Program-made: the position numbers and the translations under genes
Notes under the pieces: generated by a model
Told to the model about the DNA's origin: nothing
Database searches by the model: none
The model's input: only the letters and a program-made list of their open reading frames with translations
Source: Glaciecola sp049650345
GTDB lineage: Bacteria > Pseudomonadota > Gammaproteobacteria > Enterobacterales > Alteromonadaceae
Length of the DNA stretch: 21,487 nt
Assembly (NCBI GenBank): GCA_049650345.1
Contig: JBARZY010000102.1
Location: 1 to 21,487, forward strand
Reading direction: 5' to 3'
Part shown: piece by piece, positions 7,722 to 14,689 of the stretch
Layout of the letters: each line of letters starts with the position of its first letter
Numbering within the stretch: the stretch's first letter is position 1

Positions 7722-8894
7722 ATGCAACTGAGTATTACCGAAAAAAGCAAACAAGATATAGTAGACTTATTATATGCACAAGGCCTTAGGGCGTCGTTGA
7801 GCAACATTGTTGCCGCGGCGGTAGTATCAGTGTGGCTATCTAACGTAACGAGTATTACCAATATCAGCTTATGGTTTGCGGCCGCTGCGCTACTGGCTAT
7901 TTTTCGCCCCATTTTGTGCAGCTTGCATAAACGATATTACACAATTGAAAACTCACACCTATGGGTGCACGCGTGGGTAGGCTTGTCATCAATCTTAGCC
8001 GCCATGTACTCTTTTGCATTTATCGCATTTGTGCCCCTAGACAAGCCTGAATACATTATGTCGGTAGGAATGTTTGTAGTTGCGCTTAGCTCTGCATCAG
8101 TCATTGGCTATGGCGCCAGTAAATACGCAATGCTTGGGCCATTTATTCCGCTGACCCTCCCAACTGCTCTATACTTTGGCCTTTATGGTGGCAATGTGGG
8201 TATTTTATTGGCGTGTTCTACAGTCGTTTATACCGCAGCTATTTTGTCTCTGTCAAAAACCATGACCGACGCGTTTAAAAAGTCGATCACTTTAAATCAC
8301 CAACATAAAGACGAAATTGAAAAACGCAAACAAATTGAAAAGCAGCTGCAAGATATTTCTAGGCGCGATAGCCTTACAGGACTATTTAATCGCCGTTATT
8401 TTGATGAAATGCTAGAGATTGAAATAGGCCGTGCTTATCGCAACCATACTCCGCTGTGCTTACTAATGTTTGATATAGATTGCTTTAAAGAATACAACGA
8501 CGAGTATGGGCATGTGGCTGGCGATAACTGCTTAATAGATGTGTCTAATATTGTTGAAAAAATTGCGTATCGAAAAGGCGATTTGGTGGCCCGTTATGGC
8601 GGTGAAGAGTTTGCCATTATTTTACCAAACATCGACTTAAACGGCGCGGTAGCCTTTGCTAACAAGTTGCAACAAGCGGTGCAGAAAAAACGTATTCCCC
8701 ATTTGTCTAGCAAGCTTACCACCTTAAAATGTGTGACCATTAGTGTGGGGGTAACAAACCTCACGCCATTTACTAAAATGCAGGCCTCACAATTTATTGA
8801 AGCTGCCGACTCGGCATTGTATGAAGCTAAACGCCAAGGCCGCAACCGCGTTCATCATTTTGAGAATAACGGCATTGGCCAAGACCTAATATAG
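7722..8894 (+). CDS. Membrane diguanylate cyclase (GGDEF), catalytically intact
   Basis: The protein (390 residues) should make c-di-GMP from two GTP at the inner membrane. The N-terminal half (about 25-180) has five or six hydrophobic segments with no recognised sensor family. A short charged linker (190-212) precedes the GGDEF domain, which starts at RRDSLTGLFNRRYF. The domain keeps the metal-binding FDID (D251), the active-site signature GGEEF (293-297) and the inhibitory I-site RKGD (284-287), exactly five residues before it. The enzyme should therefore be active and subject to product inhibition. The gene converges on speA with 13 bases between stops. The ATG lacks a strong ribosome site; an AGGTAC lies upstream. 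Confidence 0.92.
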   Translation: MQLSITEKSKQDIVDLLYAQGLRASLSNIVAAAVVSVWLSNVTSITNISLWFAAAALLAIFRPILCSLHKRYYTIENSHLWVHAWVGLSSILAAMYSFAFIAFVPLDKPEYIMSVGMFVVALSSASVIGYGASKYAMLGPFIPLTLPTALYFGLYGGNVGILLACSTVVYTAAILSLSKTMTDAFKKSITLNHQHKDEIEKRKQIEKQLQDISRRDSLTGLFNRRYFDEMLEIEIGRAYRNHTPLCLLMFDIDCFKEYNDEYGHVAGDNCLIDVSNIVEKIAYRKGDLVARYGGEEFAIILPNIDLNGAVAFANKLQQAVQKKRIPHLSSKLTTLKCVTISVGVTNLTPFTKMQASQFIEAADSALYEAKRQGRNRVHHFENNGIGQDLI

Positions 8895-8907
8895 CAAAGT
8901 AGCTTCA

Positions 8908-10851
8908 CTAGTCTGCGGTGCGCAAATACGTGTAACCGCCTAAGCAGTCTTCATAAAAGTCAGTCCACTTAACGCCCTCTCGGGGCTTGATGTTGCCAGC
9001 TGCAACTTCTTTATCTATATTGCGCTTTACATCAATTGCCATTGCGCTTGGATGGTACTGCATAATAGATAACACTTGCTCAACTGTAGTACCTTTAACA
9101 ACTTCTTCAATATAAAAGTCTTCTGGGTCGTCGTCGTAGCTAAATATATGCACTTCATTTAAGCGACCAAACAAATTGTGCATGTCGCCCATTACGTCTT
9201 GATAGGCCCCGGTTAAAAACAAACCAAGATAACTTTTTTCACCTTCTACTAACTCGGGTAAAGGGATAACATCACTAATGGCATGGTCAATCACAAACTG
9301 GTCAATTTTACCGTCGCTGTCACAGGTAATATCAACCAACGAGCAATTTTTAACGGGGGCTTTATTTAAGCCAATTAGGGGAGTTACTGGTAACAATTGT
9401 CCTATAGCCCAGCTGTCTACCGCTGATTGAAATATAGAAAAGTTACATAAGTATTGTGACGATAATGAGTAATCCAGGCCTTGCAAGTCTTCAGGAACAA
9501 AATCGGCATTTTTATAGCGCGATTGTAGGTAACGCATTATTTGCCAGTATAAGGTCTCAATTTTGCCCATTTCTTCTAAGCCAATTACGCGTAGTTTAAA
9601 GGCTTGCGATGCTTGCTCTTTCCATTGTGATGCATCGTTGAAGGCTTCTTGCAAGTTGGTCTGTGAACCTAAACTAGTGTGTAATTCACGGATATTTTTA
9701 AGCAATACATGTTCATTACTTTGAGGCGCCGTATCAATTTGCGCGCCCTCTGGCTTAATTTCGCCCACAACTTCGGTAATAACACAGCTGTGATGCGCGG
9801 TAATAGCGCGACCACTTTCTGACACAATGTGAGGATGCGGTACGTTTTCTAAGTCACACATTTCACGCAAGCCATACACGACATCGGCGACGTATTCACG
9901 CAAACTGTAGTTTCGCGATGAGTCGTTAGTTGACTGACTACCATCGTAATCGATGCCTAAACCGCCGCCCACATCAACATATTCCATGTTAAAGCCAAGC
10001 TTGTGCAGTTCAGCATATATTCGGGCACTTTCGTTAACGGCGTCTTTAATGGCTCGAATATCAGGAAGCTGACTACCAATATGAAAATGCAAGAGTTTAA
10101 GCGTATGCCCCATGCCTTCACTTTCTAAATAACGGGCTGCTTTTATCACCTCTGAAATGGTTAAGCCAAACTTAGCTCGCTCGCCACTTGAGCCTTGCCA
10201 ACGGCCTTGGCCTTTAGATTGCATTTTGCTGCGCAGGCCAACAATGGGCTCAATGTTCAGCTCTTTACTGACTTTTACCAGCAGTACCAATTCGCTGAAT
10301 TTTTCAATCACCACCACCACTTTGCGACCCAATTTGCGACCAAGTAAAGCTAGGCGAATAAATTCTTCGTCTTTATAGCCATTGAGTATTGTGAGCGAGT
10401 TAGGGTTGGTATTGTAAGCCAATACTGCAAGTAACTCTGGCTTTGAGCCAGCTTCTAATCCAAAGTCGTAAGGGGCACCAGCGTCAACAATTTCTTCAAC
10501 CACTTCGCGCATTTGGTTTACTTTAATGGGATAAACACCATTGTAGTTGCCTTGATAATTGGCTTCAGCGATAACATCGTTGAACGTTTCATTTAAGCTA
10601 ACCACTTGAGAGCGCAGTACATCGTGAAAGCGAATGACTACCGGAAACTGTATTTTTTCTTCGCGTATTTCAGCCAATAAGGCTTCAAAGTCTATTTTAA
10701 CGTTAGGCTGATTGTGGTCGGGCAACACTTGTACGTTGCCATTACTGCCAATTGAAAAGTAGCCGCCGCCCCAACTTGATACGCCGTACGTGCGTTCAGC
10801 ATCTGCAATAGTCCAAGCAGAAGAAGTGGAGTTGTGAGTGTTGTTGGGCAT
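8908..10851 (-). CDS. speA: Biosynthetic arginine decarboxylase SpeA
   Basis: SpeA is a PLP-dependent fold III decarboxylase that turns arginine into agmatine, feeding putrescine and spermidine synthesis. It has 647 residues (E. coli 658). The PLP lysine lies in GVYPIKVNQ (K110). HIGSQLPDI and YVDVGGGLGIDYDGS are the PLP-phosphate-binding regions, and LVDITCDSDGKID carries the conserved Cys of the substrate site. The N-terminus WTIADAERTYGVSSWGGGYF is typical of SpeA. An AGGCG stands about ten bases before the ATG. No agmatinase or agmatine deiminase gene is next to it, so the rest of the pathway lies elsewhere. Confidence 0.97.
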   Translation of the reverse strand: MPNNTHNSTSSAWTIADAERTYGVSSWGGGYFSIGSNGNVQVLPDHNQPNVKIDFEALLAEIREEKIQFPVVIRFHDVLRSQVVSLNETFNDVIAEANYQGNYNGVYPIKVNQMREVVEEIVDAGAPYDFGLEAGSKPELLAVLAYNTNPNSLTILNGYKDEEFIRLALLGRKLGRKVVVVIEKFSELVLLVKVSKELNIEPIVGLRSKMQSKGQGRWQGSSGERAKFGLTISEVIKAARYLESEGMGHTLKLLHFHIGSQLPDIRAIKDAVNESARIYAELHKLGFNMEYVDVGGGLGIDYDGSQSTNDSSRNYSLREYVADVVYGLREMCDLENVPHPHIVSESGRAITAHHSCVITEVVGEIKPEGAQIDTAPQSNEHVLLKNIRELHTSLGSQTNLQEAFNDASQWKEQASQAFKLRVIGLEEMGKIETLYWQIMRYLQSRYKNADFVPEDLQGLDYSLSSQYLCNFSIFQSAVDSWAIGQLLPVTPLIGLNKAPVKNCSLVDITCDSDGKIDQFVIDHAISDVIPLPELVEGEKSYLGLFLTGAYQDVMGDMHNLFGRLNEVHIFSYDDDPEDFYIEEVVKGTTVEQVLSIMQYHPSAMAIDVKRNIDKEVAAGNIKPREGVKWTDFYEDCLGGYTYLRTAD

Positions 10852-10891
10852 AGTGATTAGCGCCTAAAAAAATGAAACCGTAATCGGCAAT

Positions 10892-10920
10892 AGTATATAG
10901 ATGATAAATAAGCCTGTGAA
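10892..10920 (-). promoter_or_regulatory. Predicted sigma70 promoter of speA
   Basis: On the minus strand TTCACA (10915-10920) and TATACT (10892-10897) are separated by 17 bases, and each matches the consensus at 5 of 6 positions. Transcription would start near 10885, leaving a leader of about 34 nt before the ATG. Confidence 0.6.
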
Positions 10921-11014
10921 TTAAAAAGGCATTATTGCACCTGTTTTTCGCACTCGGTTTTCTTTCCGCGCAAACATGTAATACTCAAAGTGTATATTAG
11001 TTAAGCAAAATCGA

Positions 11015-11042
11015 TTGTATTAGTTGGCAGTCGTGATATAAC
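11015..11042 (+). promoter_or_regulatory. Possible promoter of the response-regulator gene
   Basis: TTGTAT (11015-11020) and TATAAC (11037-11042) are 16 bases apart, about 30 bases before the ATG at 11073. The match to the consensus is moderate. Confidence 0.35.
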
Positions 11043-11072
11043 TAATAACGGGCAAACTTTGGGCAAAGGCAT

Positions 11073-12056
11073 ATGGAAACAATGGAATTACCTTCATCAA
11101 GCATGAACCACGATGCGCCTTACCGAGTGATGGTGGTTGACGACAACGAGATGGAGCTAAAACTCTATGCAAACGGTTTAGCCAAGCATTTTACAATGGT
11201 GTTTGCGAAATCAGCTACCCATGCATGGGATTTGCTTAATAGGGCCCCTCTGCCCGACGCGATTATCCTCGATATTATGATGCCCAACGAAGACGGCCTT
11301 GCAATGTGCGACCGCATTAAAGAGAACCAATTTACCCGTGATATTCCGGTTATTTTTATTTCTGCACTGGGCGGCCCTAGCATTAAATCACAAGCGTTTG
11401 AAATCGGTGGCGCCGACTTTGTTACCAAACCCCCGTTGGTCACTGAGCTTATTGCACGTATTAAGCGCCACGTAGCCATTTATCGAAAAACCAAACGCCT
11501 TGAATCACTGATTTATATTGATCCCCTTACCCATTTACCAAACGCCAGCAAGTTTAAAGAGGTATTAAAACAAGAGTGGTCGCGGTGCGCTCGCTATTGG
11601 CACCATTTATCGCTGTTACTCATTCGCATAGACAATATGCAACAATACAAAGAAGTCCATGGCAAAGACGAATACTATAGCCTTACTGCAAGTATTGCCG
11701 ACGACTTAAGTCAAATTGGCGGCCGACCGGGTGATTTATTTGCTTCATTGGGCAACGACATGTTTGCTTTATTGTTGTCCGACTGCAGTACCAACGGCGC
11801 TGAAATAAAAGCAAAAGAGATAATGGATAAGTTCGCCAGCCCCAATTTTGTTGTTAACCAGCAAGTGGGGGCGCGTAGCATAACTTGCACAATCGCCATT
11901 GCGGTGGCCGCGCCTGCTGGCGGCAGTGCTTCTGATGAGCTATTCCAGCAAGCCGACGATTTGTTATTTGAATCGCATCAACGCGGCATTGGCCAAGTTT
12001 ATCAAACCGAAAATATATTAGGTGTTGATAACCTAGGCTCAGATAACCCTAGCTAA
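11073..12056 (+). CDS. Response regulator: REC domain plus degenerate GGDEF domain
   Basis: The protein has 327 residues. The REC domain (about 17-135) is complete: acidic pair D23/D24, phosphoacceptor D67 in AIILDIMMPNEDG, Ser97 in IFISA, and K119. The second domain (about 145-315) aligns with GGDEF proteins (SLIYIDPLTHLPNASKF), but the signature is GNDMF (227-231) and the first metal-binding Asp is replaced (IRID for FDID). Diguanylate cyclase activity is therefore unlikely. The I-site RPGD (218-221) is retained at the canonical five-residue distance, so the domain may bind c-di-GMP as a receptor (inference). No partner kinase is adjacent. AAAGG six bases before the ATG supports the start; a second Met at residue 11 is possible. 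Confidence 0.88.
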   Translation: METMELPSSSMNHDAPYRVMVVDDNEMELKLYANGLAKHFTMVFAKSATHAWDLLNRAPLPDAIILDIMMPNEDGLAMCDRIKENQFTRDIPVIFISALGGPSIKSQAFEIGGADFVTKPPLVTELIARIKRHVAIYRKTKRLESLIYIDPLTHLPNASKFKEVLKQEWSRCARYWHHLSLLLIRIDNMQQYKEVHGKDEYYSLTASIADDLSQIGGRPGDLFASLGNDMFALLLSDCSTNGAEIKAKEIMDKFASPNFVVNQQVGARSITCTIAIAVAAPAGGSASDELFQQADDLLFESHQRGIGQVYQTENILGVDNLGSDNPS

Positions 12057-12083
12057 TAATAGGCTGGTGTTAGCCCATTAGCT
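12051..12083. other. Hairpin spanning two convergent stop codons
   Basis: AGCTAAT (12051-12057) pairs with ATTAGCT (12077-12083), and inside it GGCT (12062-12065) pairs with AGCC (12072-12075), giving an 11-bp interrupted stem. It covers both the response-regulator stop and the thioesterase stop. It has no T-run on either side, so it is not a standard intrinsic terminator, but it could block 3' decay or weakly end both transcripts. Confidence 0.3.
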
Positions 12084-12543
12084 GTTCAAAGTCATGGTCG
12101 AGCTTTTTGGCAAACTCTTTACCGTGTATCGCGACTTTTTCTAACTTTTTGTCTTCGTCACATTTCGGCGTAAAGACGGGTACTTGCACAGGATAACCCG
12201 ACGCATCAACAGCCATAAACGTAATAAAGCAGCGGTTGGTCACCACCACTTGGTCCTTTTTAGGATCGCTCGCCCGTACCGACACATAAATATGCATGCT
12301 GGTTTTACCCGTATGCACAATGCGCGCGCGAATAGTCACCATTTGTCCCACCAAAATAGGACGAATAAAGCGAATTGCATTGGCTGATACGGTAACGCAA
12401 TAATGCTTACTCCACTGTGCTGCACAAGCGTATGATGCCTGGTCAATCCATTTCATTACCATGCCGCCATGCACCTTGCCGCCAAAGTTGACATCGGTGG
12501 GCTCTGCCAAAAACCTAAATACCGTTTCGCTATCTTGACCCAT
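12070..12543 (-). CDS. Acyl-CoA thioesterase, hotdog fold (YciA-like)
   Basis: This hotdog-fold thioesterase (157 residues with the chosen start) should hydrolyse acyl-CoA to free acid and CoA in the cytoplasm. The core TDVNFGGKVHGGMVMKWIDQAS (from residue 17) holds the hotdog helix with HGG (25-27) and the catalytic-type Asp (D34). RFIRPILVGQMVTIRARI and the C-terminal VDASGYPVQVP are also typical. The chain-length preference cannot be read from sequence. I chose the ATG at 12541-12543 because AAGGAT stands five bases upstream and the family N-terminus aligns here; an upstream start (to 12621) would add 26 residues without homology. A charged C-terminal tail (HGKEFAKKLDHDFEQLMG) follows the domain. 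It converges on the response regulator, 13 bases away. Confidence 0.9.
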   Translation of the reverse strand: MGQDSETVFRFLAEPTDVNFGGKVHGGMVMKWIDQASYACAAQWSKHYCVTVSANAIRFIRPILVGQMVTIRARIVHTGKTSMHIYVSVRASDPKKDQVVVTNRCFITFMAVDASGYPVQVPVFTPKCDEDKKLEKVAIHGKEFAKKLDHDFEQLMG

Positions 12544-12547
12544 GTTT

Positions 12548-12553
12548 ATCCTT
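12548..12553 (-). promoter_or_regulatory. Ribosome binding site that sets the thioesterase start
   Basis: AAGGAT on the minus strand lies just upstream of the ATG at 12543. The upstream in-frame starts have no comparable site, so the shorter protein is favoured. Confidence 0.6.
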
Positions 12554-12620
12554 ATTAACTTTATGCTATGTATAACACGCGTATTAATCATACTACCTAT
12601 GTTAGTCTTCAGTACAACCA

Positions 12621-12660
12621 AAAAGCCCGCCTAAATTGCATTATGCAAAAGCGGGCTTTT
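12621..12660 (-). terminator. Rho-independent terminator after the PEP-CTERM gene
   Basis: AAAAGCCCGC (12621-12630) and GCGGGCTTTT (12651-12660) form a perfect 10-bp stem. The loop contains the smaller palindrome TTGCATTATGCAA. On the minus strand the stem ends in a T-run about 30 bases after the stop of the PEP-CTERM gene. A T-run on the plus side makes it potentially bidirectional. Confidence 0.88.
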
Positions 12661-12689
12661 TATCGAGTGTTACTTAGTGCATTGTTAAA

Positions 12690-13421
12690 CTAAGAATTAC
12701 GGCGCCTCAAATACATCAAACTGAATATGCTAAGGGCACCAATTATGCCTATAGATGGCGCTGATACCGCGTTAACATTTACGTTGATTCCCACCGAGCC
12801 AAAGCCTTCAGCCGATATACCAAAACTGTATTCACCGCTGTTAGGATCAAATGCGCTAAGTGCGCCCGGTGTTAGAATGCTTGGAGCACTTACACTTAAA
12901 AAACCAAACGTTGGGTTTTGGCTTCCTTCGCTAATCTGTGTGCTGGGTAATGAATTTGCTACCAAGAAGTTAGATATGTTGAGTACACCCATGCTAGCGA
13001 CGTCAGTTCCTGCCATTGGATCAAGATCGAACAATAGCTCCAAGTTAATTGCCTGAATATCTAATTGCCCCTCAATTTCAGCAAAAAAACTGAAATTCCA
13101 TAATCCTACGCCGTTACTATCTAGACCCGGTTCAACAAAAAATGTGCCCGCTCCATCATTAGTTGGTGTAGGTGCACCAAATCTTTGTGTGGCACCAATC
13201 CCTAATCGGAGTGTATTGCCTTGACCGTCACTAAAATCTGACCAGTTAACCGCATTCGTTGGAATACCGCTACCACTAAAGGTGACTGTATTACCGCCTA
13301 TTGTGGTTATGTCGCCAAAGTTGTCAGCCACAACAGAAATGGGTGCAGCGTTCACGGAAGTTGCATTTAACATTAACGAACCGGCTAATGCTAACGTAGA
13401 AATAATTGCTTTTAATTTCAC
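12690..13421 (-). CDS. Exported protein with PEP-CTERM-like sorting tail
   Basis: The 243-residue protein has a signal peptide (2-25, cut near VNA-AP), a Ser/Gly/Asn-rich beta-type middle with almost no Lys and no Cys, and a C-terminal tail of a short motif VSAPS, a hydrophobic helix (IGIIGALSIFSLMYL) and RRRNS. That tripartite tail is the architecture of PEP-CTERM substrates of exosortase, although the usual VPEP is replaced by VSAPS. Such proteins are thought to be sorted to the cell surface or extracellular matrix. No exosortase is in the window. The start is GTG (13419-13421) with AGAGG about seven bases upstream. The middle resembles PEP-CTERM proteins of unknown function; no enzyme motif was seen. 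A strong terminator follows, so it is a single-gene unit. Confidence 0.82.
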   Translation of the reverse strand: MKLKAIISTLALAGSLMLNATSVNAAPISVVADNFGDITTIGGNTVTFSGSGIPTNAVNWSDFSDGQGNTLRLGIGATQRFGAPTPTNDGAGTFFVEPGLDSNGVGLWNFSFFAEIEGQLDIQAINLELLFDLDPMAGTDVASMGVLNISNFLVANSLPSTQISEGSQNPTFGFLSVSAPSILTPGALSAFDPNSGEYSFGISAEGFGSVGINVNVNAVSAPSIGIIGALSIFSLMYLRRRNS

Positions 13422-13498
13422 GATATACCTCTTTTAATGTGCGCCTTATTGTTATAAATATGCATATATTGTGTTACAAATACGTAAACGCAAATTTC

Positions 13499-13512
13499 AT
13501 ACCAAGCGGTAT
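13499..13512. promoter_or_regulatory. Small dyad in the divergent intergenic region, possible operator
   Basis: ATACC (13499-13503) and GGTAT (13508-13512) flank AAGC. The dyad lies between two divergent genes, about 80 bases upstream of the PEP-CTERM start. No regulator family is recognised from this motif. Confidence 0.2.
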
Positions 13513-13568
13513 CAAACTAAAATACATACCATTATTTTATATAACGAATATAAGTGTAAAATTAGTTG

Positions 13569-13612
13569 ACACTAAAAGTGTTGTAGTAAAAAGCCTTGCA
13601 ACGGCTTTTTTT
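13569..13612 (+). terminator. Orphan intrinsic terminator (two hairpins and a T-run), possible small-RNA 3' end
   Basis: AAAAAGCC (13588-13595), loop TTGCAAC and GGCTTTTT (13603-13610) form a terminator stem with T through 13612. A second small hairpin, ACACT-AAA-AGTGT (13569-13581), lies just upstream. No plus-strand gene precedes it; the flanking genes point away from each other. It may end a short RNA from this AT-rich gap or act as a leader attenuator for the kinase gene at 13666. The stem also has a T-run on the minus strand. Confidence 0.55.
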
Positions 13613-13665
13613 ATGCCAATTCATTGGTAAACTATTTGATAATATATTGATAAAAACATAGTGAC

Positions 13666-14679
13666 TTGTCAGTGAAATCACACAACGCACAACTGCTAAA
13701 ACAAGTACAACAAGTGTTTAACGAACCCAACGCTTATTTAAGTGAGCACATACAAACGCTATGGAGTGGTTATGGCAACATTTCACGTTTCTATTTACCC
13801 CATGCTAGGCACAGTATTATTGCAAAAGTCATAACGCTAACTCATATGCAACAGCATCCGCGGGGTTGGCATTCGTCGTTCTCGCATCAACGCAAGTTAT
13901 CATCGTACGAAAATGAGCTGCGTTTTTATCAAGAGCTGTCGTCATTTTGTAGCGCAAGCTGCCGTGTGCCAGTGTTGCACAGCAGCGAAATTAGCGAGAA
14001 TGAGATATGGCTAATAATGGAAGACCTTGATCAAGCCGGTTTTTCTGGGCGCTATTTACAAGCTAACATCGATATGGCTGAACATGGCATTAAGTGGCTT
14101 GCGCATTTCCACGCAAACTTTATGCATGGCAAGGCGCAATCCTCGCTTGATAAGGTATGGCCCATCGGCACATATTGGCATTTAGCAACGCGCCCTGATG
14201 AGTACCAAAACATGCCTAATTGTGCACTGAAAACACACGCTCATCATATTGACGATGCACTTAATCAAGCGCGTTTTCAAACTTTATTGCATGGTGACGC
14301 AAAGCTCGCCAATTTCTGTTTTCAAGCTGCTAATACTCATTCTTCAGCACAAGTAGTTGCCGCTGTTGATTTTCAATACACAGGCAAGGGGGCGGGCGTA
14401 AAAGATGTGATTTACTTTTTAGGCAGTTGCTTTGATAGCGATGGCTTGTTTGCATATAGCGACGGCTTAATAGACCTTTACTTTACTACCTTAACTGCGG
14501 CGCTAAAAGATACTGCTGCACACGTAAACGCAGCAGCAGTAGAAGATGAATGGAGAGCGCTTGTATGTGTGGCATGGGCCGATTTTGAGCGCTTTTTAAT
14601 GGGATGGTCACCCGAACATAAAAAGCGTCATCAGTATTCACATCAGCAAACGCAACTTGCTATTGAGTCTTTCAGGTAG
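13666..14679 (+). CDS. CHK/APH-type phosphotransferase (ecdysteroid-kinase-like)
   Basis: This 337-residue protein has the aminoglycoside/choline kinase fold. Visible motifs are the ATP-binding Lys region (IIAKV, K54), the hinge LIMEDLDQAGF (116-126), the catalytic loop LLHGDAKLANF (HGD 209-211, N216) and the metal-binding AAVDFQYTGKGAGVKDVIYF (D235). VDFQ followed by a Gly-rich stretch is closer to the CHK/EcKinase group than to antibiotic kinases. The substrate is unknown; bacterial members are poorly characterised. The start is uncertain: TTG at 13666 is used here, GTG at 13672 is an alternative, and neither has a clear ribosome site. It converges on the DTG/PDZ lipoprotein gene with ten bases between them. 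Confidence 0.82.
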   Translation: MSVKSHNAQLLKQVQQVFNEPNAYLSEHIQTLWSGYGNISRFYLPHARHSIIAKVITLTHMQQHPRGWHSSFSHQRKLSSYENELRFYQELSSFCSASCRVPVLHSSEISENEIWLIMEDLDQAGFSGRYLQANIDMAEHGIKWLAHFHANFMHGKAQSSLDKVWPIGTYWHLATRPDEYQNMPNCALKTHAHHIDDALNQARFQTLLHGDAKLANFCFQAANTHSSAQVVAAVDFQYTGKGAGVKDVIYFLGSCFDSDGLFAYSDGLIDLYFTTLTAALKDTAAHVNAAAVEDEWRALVCVAWADFERFLMGWSPEHKKRHQYSHQQTQLAIESFR

Positions 14680-14689
14680 GGAATTGTGT

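Noticed and set aside
13666..14679. Calling the kinase an aminoglycoside-resistance gene
   Set aside because: Its VDFQ and hinge motifs are nearer the CHK/EcKinase group, and nothing around it points to resistance.
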